Shown piece by piece: positions 25,301 through 40,300 of a stretch of DNA of 64,000 bases. The notes beneath the pieces are model-generated. The model was not told the origin of the DNA. It searched no databases and saw only the letters and a program-made list of their open reading frames with translations. Position numbers and translations under genes: made by a program. The stretch is from Membranipora membranacea. Taxonomy: Eukaryota > Bryozoa > Gymnolaemata > Cheilostomatida > Membraniporidae. The stretch is from assembly GCA_914767715.1 (NCBI GenBank), contig OU612068.1, positions 3,968,001 to 4,032,000 of the forward strand, written 5' to 3'. Position 1 is the first letter of the stretch. Each line of letters starts with the position of its first letter.

Positions 25301-28300
25301 GTCAGCCACTAATGGCAGCTGTCTCACTTTCTGGTATCATATGAATGGTAACGACATCGGAACTCTGAACCTCTTCCTCAAAAGAGCTGGTATGTGCTAA
25401 TCTACAGTTTGACCCTTATACATTATTTGCTTTGTGGACTTAGCTGGGGGCCTCTTAATGTCTTTGCCGTAAACTGCTGCGTTCCTTCACTCAGTCACAT
25501 TGCCTGCTGTATGCGAGCAGTTTTTAAAAATTTGTAAAGCATTGATTCTATAGCATGATTTAGATTTGAGCTTTTTTTGAACATATTTCTTCACAGGAAC
25601 ATCCAATGCCATGATGTGGAGTCTAGTTGGTAGCCAAGGTGATAAATGGCTGCAGGGTAAAGTTGGCATCAAGTCTACCGTCCCTTACTCTGTTATCATT
25701 GAGGGAATAAGAGGCACAGGAATACAGGGAGATATCGCTGTGGACGATATCTCATTCCAGAAGGACAGATACTGTTCCCGTAAGTATAAATGTTTAAATA
25801 TGTTTAAGAAAAAGCTAATGCAACATTTTTTCAGTTTATTGGCATAGTCTGATGTTTTGTTGAATCTTTGTTTGTATCATTTTTCTTTTTTACATTTATG
25901 TCACCTCATGAAAAACGTTAGTAATAATGAATTGTTGCTGACAATAAAAGTATATTATATAAGTGCCCTACTTCTACAATATTACAACAGACAGACTCAT
26001 AATGAAAACAGGTGATGTCATCGGAAGTTATCCTCTCATATTACGATAAAGCTCCACCAATCAGTCCTTGCTAGTGGTAAATAATGAATTTCATTTTTGA
26101 TTCTGAAATTCTTGTAAATTCACTCATTTCCTGATCCTGGATCTTAGCTCGATCCTCTGAATTTTTCTGTTATAGCATTCCCGGCAACATCACAGACATC
26201 CATACCTAAGACAACACTGACAGTACCTCGTATTAACACAACACCCAGACCTAATACTCTGTTTGACTGCAGCTTTGACGCCAATCTCTGTGGCTGGATG
26301 CAACTCAGAGGTGAGAAACTTATCTTGGTTTAAAAATTTGAAACAAACCAGATAGCTCTTCCCACATGCTACATCCATGGATACTTCCAGGGAAACATTA
26401 GTTTCCTAAAGGGTGAGATTGTGGTGATTACTGCATATAGACTGAAAACCACCTGCTTTGGCCTGTAAACTATTTAGTGGACTGCACTTGCCAAGGAACT
26501 ATAAGACAGGTTCGCAGAAAGCAGGTGCTCTGAGAAACTAAGCTTCTGCATCTCAAAATGGGGATATCTTTGAAAGGTTTCTACAATTATCTTAACTGAT
26601 ATACTGATATCCAACTAAGAGGTAAAGGAGACGGCAGCATCAGAGGAAGCAGCAGCAGCAGCTTTATACCACATGTACGCAGATTTGTTTTGTAGGATAA
26701 GCTTTAGTGTTTACAGGTGTGATGGTTTTGATTTTGTAGGTGACCAGTTTGACTGGACGAGACAGGATAAACCAACAGCTACAGGTAACACAGGACCGAA
26801 ATCAGATCATACCTCAGGTAAAGGTTTCTATCTCTTCATTGAGACGTCGTCTCCGAGAAGAAATAATGACAAAGCCTGGCTTCAGTCTCCTCAAGTCGCC
26901 AAACAGAGGTAAATATTACAAACCAGTCGAATCCGGAATATTTTACATTCAGTTTCTGATTGCTTTAAATGTCAAGGACCTTTCCTGCCAAAACGTATTA
27001 AGCTAGCATCGTTCTATAACAATGACGTCTCTCAAATTTGGGCTCTGCGTCTAGAAGGGCATCCCAGGCTCAATCACCTCTGTATTTTCTAATGTCTTTC
27101 TGATCAACCGTATTGATGAATCTATCTTACAAAAGCAAGATTGATCTCCATATGATAAATGATCCTAGTGCATTATGATCAATTTATCGTTTCAGGGGCG
27201 GAGGCAGTTACTGCTTCACATTCTGGTACCACATGTACGGACAGCACATAGAAGATCTGAATGTCTACACAAAGAGGGCGGCTGGACTCGGCAAACCTGT
27301 GTGGAACAGAAACGGTAACCAGGGCAATAAGTGGATACAAGCTCAGGTCTCCATCAACGCTGCTACTGATCTCAATGTAAGTATCAATATTATAGTGTTG
27401 TCCAAGAGGCTCTTTATTATGAAATCATAATCCTTGGTGTCCCGAGTTCTCAAGCCATTTAGTCGATGCATGGTAAGTGAAATGCTACAAACATGCAGGT
27501 TCTTAGGCTAAATGCTGGATATATAAGTCTGAGATGGAGCCGCTGAAGCAGCTACCAACATGTTACAAACTCTAATTATCTCATGTTGAGTCGCTGTGTC
27601 TCCTATTGAAGAATAAGCTTTACTAGCCTATCATGTTGTGACATATTCTCTTTGGTTCTACTCTTGACCTGCGCATTGTTCTCTCTTTAGATTGTGATAG
27701 AGGGTGTGAGGGGAAGCAGCTATTTTGGAGATATAGCCATTGATGATGTCAAACTGTCAGTAGGCTCATGTATACCGACAGATCCTAACAAGTGTACTTT
27801 TGAAGACCCAAAACTCTGCGGATGGACTCAGGTACTTTCTCATCAAGTATTTGTAAATGCTGGATCTTTGTGTAACTTCATAAGGAATAATAAGTACCAA
27901 TATAGAGACTGCCACTCTGAGATTAGACTAAGGTTTAGGCACACCATGTTTTCATATCTTGTACATCTAGAAAGTGAGTTTATGTTATTTACATCAGGAC
28001 TTACCAGATCATGTTTGGTCCGAATTGCCTGCTTTTGGAGCTGCTCGATCTTTACCTAAGAAGTCACATCATCATCATTTTTACTGTTACTTAGATGCGA
28101 TATGTTCTTTATTTTACAGTTGAAGGATGATAGATTTGACTGGACCCAACAATCAAGCGGGACCAGCTCATTCAGAACTGGACCTACAAATGACCATACT
28201 CTAGGTACATCCTCAGGATCCTACATGTACACTGAGGTTAGCTTTGCTCAAAAAGGTTGGACCGCCCGCCTTCAATCCCCTACTTACACATACAAGAACG

Positions 28301-31300
28301 CAGCAAAGTGCGCTAGTATTTGGTACCACATGTACGGTACTAACATCGGAAAGCTTGACATTCTCTTGGGAGTAAGTGGAGCAAAGCGGACAACTCTCTG
28401 GTCTGCTAACGGTAAGTCGTATATTAGATAACCATTATATATTATCTAGGTCTCTCTGTCTGGGGGGTATTTCAATTAGAGTGAGTGACACTTTACTAAA
28501 GCAAGTGATCACCATCAAATTGCCCAAAATTATCACTCACTTGGTCTTTCAATTAGACAAAATCGCTCCCATATCGCTAACTCAGAATGTATATAGTTCC
28601 ATCATTGAGTGAGCCATATGAAAGCGAGAGCCCTAGCAGGTATCGCTCACTCACTGAGTGAGCGATCAGATTGCGATTTTGGCTGTTTCTAATTGAAAGA
28701 CGCCCCTGAATATTTCAGTCTTGCTTTTAGTCTGAGATCAAATTATCGGACAAAGCCTCAAATACGTTATCTATCTTCAATGAATACCATTCTTCACATT
28801 GTATATATAAATTGTTATATTTACTGGCAGTGTTTTTCTTTGTCTCTCAAATATGAGGAGTAATTGGTCGACAGATTATATTTACTTTTATTGGCAACCA
28901 AAGTCATCTCATTGGAAATGTTTTGCACTCAGTGCCAGAAAAAAAAATTGAAACAAAAAAAGAAACAGAGAGGAAATTATCCCTGCCATGTTTTTGGTAA
29001 CCACTTTGTTTTTTCTACAGGCAATAAGGGCAACAAGTGGGTACTAGTTAGAGTAAACATCCCACCTCAGACTAAAGACTGGAATATCATACTACAAGCG
29101 ACCACTGCCTCAGGAACTTCAGGGGATATCGCCATTGATGACTTTAGTCTTGTGAACGGCAAATGTAACGGAGCGGCCATCTCGCAGGGTGCAGGTAAAT
29201 TATTAATGAACTTTTATTACCTACGCAACCAATTACAATGTTGTTTTATATAAGATTATTACCTATTATTGCTTTAAACGATTCAAGCTCTGTGTTTGCC
29301 GACTGAAATGTATATCATTTCTCAATGAGATGATAGCAGTGACTGGAAATTTATTACCGTTGCCTGCAAGGTTGGAACTTGGCTGGCAATCGTTTACTGT
29401 AATTTTAATAATTATGTGAATGTTTCAGGGGACTGTACCTTTGATAAAGATACATGTGGATGGACTAATAACCGTAATGGTAATCGTCCTGGTGATGATG
29501 TATTTGACTGGACTTCTAACAAAGGACCAACTGGTTCTGCTGGAACAGGCCCTACTGCCGACCACACCAAAGGATCTGCTCTCGGTAAATTTATTTACAG
29601 GCAATAGAAAGTTTATATTATGAAAGTATGCTAGGAAGATTATTTGGATTGAGATGAACTTTACCCATGTCGAGCGGAGAGACCGGCTGTAATAATGCCA
29701 CGTAGTGGCTGGGTGAATTTAACATAACATATACGTTCATGTATGAGGTATAACAGAAAGATTCCTAGAGATTCCGTTTGAATGCTAAAAGTCTGCTTTC
29801 TTTTCATTTCCTCCAGGAGCTTACATGTATATTGAATCCAGCTCCCCACGTAAAACTGGAGACAACGCCATCTTTGTATCCCCATCTTTCAGACCTGGAA
29901 AAGATAGATGTTTGACTTTCTGGTGAGTAGAGTGTAATCTTACTTTAGCAACTCTTTGGAGCAACATAAAATATTTCATTTTACAAAAATTGTTCTAGAA
30001 AAGCTCAGATATCTGTTTTGGAAAGATGCCCTCAACTATAAAGGTAGGATTATATATGATTAGTTCTTAATTTAGCACCACAGCTCGAGATGTATCAACG
30101 TTAGATTTTATTTTTCAAGGTGCATTTACCTCTCAAATCTAAGTACAGAACACAATGTCAATATCGCCAGTGGATAACTGGAGGTTGTAATACACAGTAC
30201 ACCTAGATGTATGTATAAACTATCAACCGTTCATTTACAGGTATCACATGTTGGGTACTACTGTGGGAACACTCAATGTGATGGTATCTTCACCTAACAA
30301 TAAGAAATCTGCCACACTGTGGACTTTGATTGGTCAGCAGGGTAACTCCTGGCTGCAGGCGACTGTGCCCATATCTAAACAGGACTGGACACAAGACTAC
30401 CAGGTACTGGTTATGGAATTTTCCAGAAAGTGGATATATTTTTACATTTAAATTTCCGAATTATTATTGATTCATCAATTAAAGGAGTTACTCGACTTCT
30501 ATATTCTTGAGCAATCACCATCTCAAGTTTATGATGTGATTCTGATTTGGTGTTCACTTTAATCAATTATTGCTTTTGTTAGAACCTGTAAGCTGATTAA
30601 AATGATGATGCTATCCCATGATTCAACTTTCACTCAACCCTATTTTTTGTCTTCCTTTAGATCATGTTTGAAGGGATCAGAGGTAGATCATTGACCGGAG
30701 ACATTTCCATCGATGATGTGGTGATTGAAGAGAAGAGATGTACATGTAAGTCAATATACAAAGAGATTTTTCCTTTTTTTACTTTCTATAATATAGCTCT
30801 GCATTTGTTAGATTTTTCGGGGGGCTTAGGATCATGACCCGATCCACATGACCTTGTTCTCGCCTCATCATTTCATTCTCTGTTGATTGTAGTGACACCT
30901 GCTCTTGCTCAGATAAAAACAACCACACCAGCTACAACTACAAAAGCCACCACTACAGCTCCAACCACCACTAAGCCTACCACCACTCCACTGCCATCCA
31001 AGACAGATATCAACTGTAACTTTGACAGCTCCAAGAACGCAATGTGTGGATGGACTCAGGATACCAAGGATAAGTTTAACTGGAGGAGACAGCTACAAAG
31101 GACTTCTACAGTCAATACCGGTGAGTGAGCAACTAGCATCACACCCAATACCCCTATCCCCAATCACGTCATATGATCCGAGAAGGAGGTGGGGTCATCT
31201 GCCAGTAGGCTGACTAACACCTCTCTGGCTTTTTATCAGCAACTTTTCAACACACAAACATGCGATAGTCCAATGAACTTAGCTCTGAAGCTATACCACT

Positions 31301-34300
31301 AAAAAGGAACTAGTCTATCACAAAAATTTAATAAGTCGACTTTGAGTTACTTAATGTTGCTTGTAGGCCCTAGCGGTGATCACACCACAGGAAAGACTTA
31401 CTACCTCTACATAGAGACCAGTGCACCACGTAAACAAGGAGATCAAGCCCGGCTCAACTATAACTTTGCTTCACCCGTAACCACCGGCTGCTTCACCGCT
31501 TACTATCACATGTTTGGTTCTAATGTGGGAGAACTGAGAGTGGTCACCAGAGCTACCACTTCTGGTAAAGATTCTCTGGTCTGGAGGAAGACTTCAACTC
31601 AGGGAGACAAGTGGAATAAACTGTCTGTTACCATCACTCAAACAACTAAAATGGTGAGATACAAATACAAAGGAAACACTGTGAACAGCCTACTCTACTC
31701 TATGGTTGCCACTATTCTGTAACTGATTGAGTTCATTTAAACCGCAGATTGGGAATTCTGTTCACGCACTGGATTATGGAAAGACATATGTCAACGTGAA
31801 GGAGTTCAAACGGTCATGGTACACAATGAATATACATTTTTTTCTCTCATTTTTCCCACAATTGACCCATATTTCTATGATCCCCAGATTACTTGTACAT
31901 ATTCTATCGTTAAACTTGTAAGTTTTATATCTATAGGTTTCGATAATCGGCGTGGCAGGAGCTGGAATCAGAGGTGATATAGCCATTGATGATATCAGCT
32001 TCACTAGCAAAGCGTGTGATGGCAACACAGGTATGTCATGGCTCTAAAGAAGACTTATAATAATCCATGATTTGAAAACGTTACAATCACCACCACGCAC
32101 CTTATCCATGGTTTCTTCGAAATATTCGTAGTCAGATGACTAGATCCTGCTGCCAATACGGACATGTCAAGATTGAAGGAAAGCTCACACAAAGCACATG
32201 TGAAAAATCATGAGTTCCAATATATTCTCTCAGCCTTTTACTATAGTTTCATACCGCTGGGTGGGCTCGATGCTGACATCTGCCATCACCTAGCCTCTCT
32301 AAATGAAGGGTTATGTTTCAATTTCTCAACAAGAGAATTTTTGAAAAAAAGTGCTTAGCACAAGGAGAAGATCACCTGTAGGTTAATATGTTGAGAGATA
32401 AGTTGTGACCTTGAAAATTCTGCATCAGGAATTAATTAAATATTCTATGACAATGGTGACAGTGTTTCCTGGTTTTAGTTCCCTCGAAGCTGATAACAGA
32501 CTTGAAGCAGCTGAAGTGTACCTTTGATAGTAACTACTGCGGATGGAAGACAAATCCTAAAGTACCAGGAGACCCCGTGTTCACTCGAGTAAAACCAGCT
32601 GTCAATAAGAACCTTGGACCAGCCACTGACTACAACACTGGGTCTACATCTGGTTAGTTTATGTTTGCGCAATCAACATGAATTTGTTGTCTCCTTAGGG
32701 ACTGAATTGTTGGCTATGCTTGTAGCAGCAATGAGCTTCAGTGGTCATTCCTTATAGGTTTATTATAACTGCTTACTCCGCAGGCCACATTTCATGTAAA
32801 GCTAAATGTATTGGAGGCTTCTTAAGTCTCTAGAAATTGGATGCAGCAAGATGCTGACTCCCCCAAATACCACTGTTGATGATGAGCTTTGTAATTAATG
32901 AGTGACGGTATTTTATATCTGAACCTTTAAATTTTAGGCTCCTATCTTGGCCTACCTTCACCTCCAGCCGGTAAGACAACATATGAGACTTATCTGGTGT
33001 CACCGGCTATAGCTAAAGTAAACTCATCGGTCTGTGTGACCATAGCATACTCAGCTCTCGGTAACACTCCCAGCGCTAATGGATTTATAGGAGTTTATTA
33101 CAGACAGGCAGGCACTCAGGGCTTCACACCACTTAGCCTCAGTCTCTATTACAACCTACCAGAAGATTGGAACGTAGAACAGACCTCCATTAAGTATGTC
33201 ATACCGATTCCATGTCCATGATTACTATCCATGTATTGAAGAACATTCAAGTTTTCTCCAAAATATTTTTTTCTGATTTCATCATCTGCTTTATGTAGAA
33301 CGTTCTATTATGATGCTACTACTACTTGAAGAGAGAATGGAAACGTACTTTAATGGTTTTGTCCTTTTTATTCAGGCCTCGTGGCGACTTTGAGATTGTC
33401 ATCAAAGGTACAAGGAATAACAAGCAGGGTACCATAGCTATAGATAATGTGGATATAACTCCTGGTAGCTGTCCTGTATTCGGCTCAAACAACTTTGAGT
33501 CGGGTTTGAATACCTACACCAATCCCAAAAAAGGAGACATATTTGATTGGATCATTAGGACAGGTGGAACACCATCCACAGGGACTGGACCAAAAACAGA
33601 TCACACTTTGAACAAACCTACCGGTATGTTAACAAAATAATCAGTGTACTAATCTGATTAATCTAATAGTGGGACAATTTATTTCATGTAAAATCTGAGT
33701 TACGCTATAAATGCTTGATCAAGAACGCTAAACGTGTTTTTATATTCATACATCTCATGCTTACATATCCTGTCTTGACACCCCCCCCCCTTAATAAAGT
33801 TTGTCAAGATATGCTAAGGTTTGCAAACAAAAATATGAGTCATAGGACATTTATCATCCAATTTTAGGTGGCTATGCATACATTGAGGCAAGCAGGCCTC
33901 GACAGAAAGGACAGAATGCCATTCTTCAGACTCCTATGATGAGGTCAGGAATAGCAACAAATAAGTGTCTGCAGTTCTGGTATCATATGTACGGACGTAA
34001 CATGGGAACTCTTAAGGTATGCGACGTCTGGTTGTGTCTGTGGAGTTGTCTCATTAGTATACCCCAACCCAACTTTCAAGAATACTTTGAATTTCGTCAC
34101 CATGAATGTTTTATTACATAATCAGTAACCTGTTGTGGATTTATCCCTCCTATTATTTTTCAAACCAATGTTGTTTTTTGTATTTTTTGTAGGTGTCACT
34201 GTCAAAGCAGGTGCCCTCTTCCACAGGTGCTCCAAAGCTGACAGACACCCTTGTCTGGAGTCTGTCTGGATCCCAAGGGGCTGTCTGGAAATATGCCACC

Positions 34301-37300
34301 ATTCCCTTCAGAGCGGATCCTCTCCTCTACAGAGTGAGTTCAGTCAATGCATAGTAACTACTAACATAAATGACAACAGACTGAGTGTGGTGACAAGAGC
34401 GAATGTTGATATTTAGCTTTTCATTTCATGCTAACTTTTCTGCATTCTGTTATTCAGTTCAAGTTCGAAGGAATTATTGGCGATGGAATACTTGGGGACA
34501 TTGCACTCGATGACATATCATTCAAGACTGGAAAATGTGCTTTGGCACCGAAGACTGCTGGACTTTCAGTGTTAACAACCAAAGCCCCTGTTACTACGCC
34601 CACTATACCTACTACTACTAAGGCTTTACGTAGGTTACATGAGGATGGCCTAGCAGAAAATTGATTTGAATAGTCAATAGCTAAGTGAAATGACAAACTA
34701 TCAGCATAATTATATATAAAATGTGCTGTAACACGCTAATTTACCTTTGTTTTAAAAAGGTAAGAGAAATAAATATTATGTTTTTTTGTACTTGATATAT
34801 CAATAAGTTATATTCATATTTCAGCACCAAGCTCTATTGATTGTAACTTTGATGCCGGACAGTGCGGTTGGAGACAGACAGATTCTAATACCTTGAAGCT
34901 TAGATGGAAATCTCAAAAGGGTGGAACTGCTACCGCAGGAAGCGGGCCTACTAAGGATCACACAGGCAGTAAGTTATTTTTGGCCTTTCGGCTCGAAGAA
35001 ATATCCTCCACTATTGCAGCCTTTACAAATCTTCTATAATTTGAATATTTGTTGCCCAGGTAAGAAGGTGTTGATGACTGTGATTGTGTGAATTCTAATT
35101 GTTTCAGAAGGTGGATTATACATGTATATCGAGACCTCACAGGGTAAAGGCAATGATAAAGCCCATTATGAGTCGCCATCTGTAACAGCTACATCACCCA
35201 AGTGCCTCAGATTCTGGTATCATATGTACGGGGCGGATATTGGTACCCTCAATGTTTATGCGAGACAGACTGCTCTGAGAAAGCCAAGCTGGAGTAAGAG
35301 TGGAACACAGGGTAACATATGGAAGTCAGCTGAAGTAGATATCAGTCTCGTCGCTAAATATACGGTAAATATACCATCTACCTAAGTCTACGGTAAATAT
35401 TTATAAATATGTATAAATATAATACAAATATCAAATCAGTATTGGTGTATTCGGTAGTTATCTCATTATAAGCACCTTAAGTTACACATATCAATGTGCA
35501 TCTAATGAATCCTCAACTCTCGCATGTCTTTAATATTTAAATTTTTGAACTTTAGCCTTTTTAGAAATCTTTGTGTTCTTCTGGTTAATGAAGATTATAA
35601 ATTTTCTCATACAGATTGTGTTTGAAGCCAGCAAGAAAGGCAGCAGAGGTTATCGTGGTGACATCGCGATAGATGATGTGACATTGAGAGACGGTCCCTG
35701 TAGACCAAGCAGAACAACAGGAGCTGGCGGTGTCACACAGGCACCTGTACTAACCAGCCTCTCAACTTGTAAATTTGAGACTGGATTGTGTGGCTTTACT
35801 CAGATGACAGGCACCGATAAGTTTGATTGGACGAGAGACAAAGCTGGTACTAGTAGTCAAGGTACCGGACCTAGCACAGACCACTCAACCAAAACAAACA
35901 ATGGTATGCTGCTATGTCAAATCTAATAAATATGCTCACTATTATTTTTTGCTTTCTCAAGACCAACTAATGCCATTGATAGCATAGACAAATTTCACCT
36001 TTCCTCTCAGAGGGTTTAAAGAAATCTTAATTGAAAATTGGTCTCAGATGACCCTGGTCTCTTAACGGGTCAAGGAACGACGATCAATATCAGAGAATTT
36101 CGTTATCAAAGATGCATTCATTCAGAAGTTGCTTTATTTACAACCACTGAACGCAGTCTCTTTGATAAATTGCCTTTTCAAATAAAATAATTAAATGTAT
36201 TGACAATCATGTCTAAGTGTAACCTCCCGAATGGTTCACGTTGGTAGCACAGTTATAAAAAAATGGTGAATGTCTGGTATTGATCTACCTCACAGTCCTC
36301 CTGATTATTCTTTTTCTTCCTTTAGGCTATTACATGTATATAGAAGCATCTGCTCCTCGCAAAACTGGTGATAACGCAGTTCTTCTCAGTCCTTCATTCG
36401 CTGGTTCCACACAGCCACGCTGTCTCAACTTCTGGTACCACATGTATGGTGCTGATATCGGCGCAATCAATGTCTATGTAAGCTATATAATACCATTGTG
36501 GAAGGTTAAAATTTGCGTATTGTGTGACCAATTTCAATTTTTTCTGACCAAACAGTTGGATAATTTACACAATCGAAATTTGGCACGAGGAACCATGATA
36601 CTTTTTATTATGATACATGTAGTAGAATAGCATTCTGGGAATATGCAGTCAATAGTATTTGCAAAATCTTATCACGCATGTGTACGATAAAGATTTTTTC
36701 TTTCCATAATGGCTTTTGCAGCTAAAGTTGAGGCTTATGTCTTTACTGAGGTCTAAACAGGATAGATTTACAACGACAACCAACTACTTGCATAGAGACC
36801 CCATCTGTTGCTACAATTCAGTATTGCGTGTTGACTTGTAATTCTCCTCATACTTCTTTCTTTACAGATTTACCAAAATGGGAAGCTGTCATCTCCCCTG
36901 TTCAAGAAATCAGGTGATTTAGGCAACAAGTGGGTGCTGGCTGAGGTGGATATCAACGTTAGAAGCACTTTCCAGATCGGCTTTGAGGGTGTAAGAGGCA
37001 AAAATGTCCGAGGAGACATTGCTATAGATGACATCATGCTAAAACTTGGGTACGACTTCTTATACTGATGGTTACAGATCCTGGGATTGTAGATATATTA
37101 ACAATCAGGACTGTCTAGAAGGTTAACAAAAGAATACATACATATAAAATATAACCTTTTCCCACATTTATTACTTACTCATTTAATCACCAAAAATCAT
37201 TGATTTTTTCCGTTCTAAATTATATTTTTTGATACTTTAGTGCTTGCGACCGTCCAGCCACCTGTAACTTTGAGAAAGATCTCTGTCAGTGGACTAATGA

Positions 37301-40300
37301 GAGAAGTAAGGATGATTTTGATTGGATAAGTGATTCTGGTGGCACTCCATCAAGAGGCACTGGACCCGCTACTGATCATACTCTGGGAACTTCACTAGGT
37401 AATTATATACTGAAAGTTGTTAAAGTGATTATACTTTTCTTATTTGTTGTAATGCAAATAGTACCTTTTTGTTACCATCTCCTCTCAACTCAAATCAGTT
37501 GAAGCTGGGCCACCACCAGCACCCTTCAAGTTAGACTGAAATCTCTATAATAATATCAAAAACCTGATTCTCACATTCACTTTAATAAGCTGTGTGTGTA
37601 TGTAGTTGGTTTGATGATTGGCACAAAAACAGATCACAATAACATCCATGTGTTTAGAAATATAAACTTTTCAGTAACTGTGCCCTTTTTTTTTAAATAA
37701 ATTGCATTGATAGAGGCCAGATCTGCTCATTTTTTTGTCATTGTTGCTTCCTTACCTAACTTCGACACGAGCCTGTGATTTAGTGGTTCTGAATCAGATG
37801 ATATATTGTCTTATGTGTGATCTTTCATACAGCTGGCGTTTCTTTTTCTAGGAAAGTATATGTTCATCGAAGCCTCGAGAGGCGCTGTAGGGATTGAGGC
37901 ATGGCTAGTTAGCGAACCCTTGACCAAATCTAGTGACCAATGTTTCAGGTACGACACTTGCTTTATTTTTTTTAAATAATGATTAACCTGAAGATTTTCA
38001 CTTAACTAAAAGTTAAACATATTTGTGTATTTTGACATCATGACCGTTGTTGTCAGTGGATGTTCATGTGCTGTGTTACTCTGTGAATTACTCGGATTTT
38101 GAAACATTGAGAATTAGAAATGGACCAAAACTTCACCTCACAATTGATCTTATAAATTAAAGGTTTTGGTATCACATGAATGGAAGGAGTATTGGATCGC
38201 TGTCAGTTCGTATCTTGAAGTCTGACGGTAGTAACACCACTATCTGGAAACTTGATAGCAGTCAGGGTGATAAATGGTCACAGGCTCAGGTTATGCTACC
38301 AAGCTGGACAAAAACGACTAAAAACTACAAGGTAACATAAACATTGGTATCTGTTGATCAAAGTGAGACTTTTTTGTGAGTTAGGAGCGGAATGGTTTGA
38401 AAATTAATCTTTGGGTGGGCCTTGAGAAGTTCCTGTAAGATACAAAAATCACACGCCGCTGTATTCTCCTGCGTTGTTTTTCATGAGGCTGTCACAGTAA
38501 AAAGCTGAAGGTCACAAAGATTAGAACTAGAGTTGTATGAAAATAACTCATGTTATTATTTGACAGATTTTGTTGGTCGGAGTGAAAGGAAATGGAGCCT
38601 TTGGTGACATATCAATTGATGACACATCACTGACAGCGGAGAAGTGTGGATTTATTCCATCAGCTGCTGCACCAGTTCCTCCATCGCCAACAACAACCAC
38701 TCCTGCTACAACCACTGCTGGTAAGTGGCACCATATCCATCATTGACCAGTCAAATTGAGGAAAACAACTACTGGAAATCCATCAGTGACCGATCACATT
38801 GAAGAATACAACTACCAGAAAATGAACAATGCCTTATAGAGCCAAGGTTTTGTTATAGTTTTACGACCCTTTAGTCCAAAGCACGATCTCATAAGCATCA
38901 GCATTTGGTATGTTTGTTTTTCCGATGAAAAAGAAATTGCAAATGTATTCCACTTGTTCCACTTTCACACGAGTTTATAATATTGATATTTTCCCTTTGC
39001 AGTTCCTGGAAGTTTCCAATGTGACTTTGATACAAACATCTGTGGATGGATTCAAGACAAGTCTGATAACTTTGACTGGATAAGGCAGTCAGGAAAAACT
39101 GGCTCATCTAACACTGGACCTGATAATGACCATACCACCGGCAAAGGTAAATAAATATATATATCAAACGATGGATTCGAAAGCTCTGTTTTCAGGCTTT
39201 GCAACTTCATTGACAATGCTATAGACCTGTCTGTACATAGGAACCATTGCTCAAGCTCAATACTTGACAAGATGCTGGTGATGATCAACGACACAACTTG
39301 ATTTTATGATGCATATTCGTTATCCAGTAGTGATTCTTTTTGCTGCAGGTTCTTACGTCTTCATCGAAGCCAGCAGACCAAATAAGCAAGGAGACAAAGC
39401 TCGAATTATCTCACCTCCATTTAAATCTGACGGGAAGTCCGTACAATGTCTCTCATTCTGGTGAGTGAAATGGCTGTGGCTGCAAAACAAAACAATCTCA
39501 TTATAATAATCAGTTAGAGAGTTGTCTCTCTTTTATCTATGAGAAGACGATGGTAAAATCTTGTTGGATTTCGTTTGTGACTATGGTATGGGACATGTGC
39601 TCACATTTTGTAAAATCCAGATGATTATATATTAATCCAGAACTTTTCATCTGGCTTATCAATGGTTTACATCATAATTATAAATATGCAGGAGTTGTGC
39701 TGAATGACTATTTTGGTAAACAGTTAACACATTTTATGATTTAAAGGTACCACATGTATGGCGCTACGGTTGACACACTGAATGTGTACATTAAGAACAA
39801 ACCTGCTCTGAGCAAGCCTGTCTTCACTAGAAAGGGAACTAAGGGAAACAGATGGATCGAGCAGAATCTACAGATTCAATCCACCGATTATCAGGTGTGT
39901 GTCATTTTAGATGGTTCTTGGTGATGTATTTCACATGTTACACTCTTTTAGATCATTGGTAGACAAAGTGAGATCAGATTTTCTGCCCCTCTATTGCTTA
40001 GCCAGTCAGAGTAAGAAAATTTGGATGGTGTAATGAAAATACTAAATTCCTTTTTGGGAGTACAGAGAGGGATAAGTTAAATTTGAGGCCCTCTAGGTTT
40101 TGACGAGGCTAAGTAGACTAAGTAGTATAGATGTGTGTAGATTACTCCCCATGTAGAGATAGTTTTTCTCCACTTAGAATGACTCATGGTTATCCAGTGT
40201 ATCAGATTTGAAGAAAGGATGTTCAAAGTCTAAAGAAAGTGGTGTCAGCTATTTCCATGGCAATCTGTTGCCAGTAAATTGTATTCACCAAATCATTGAA

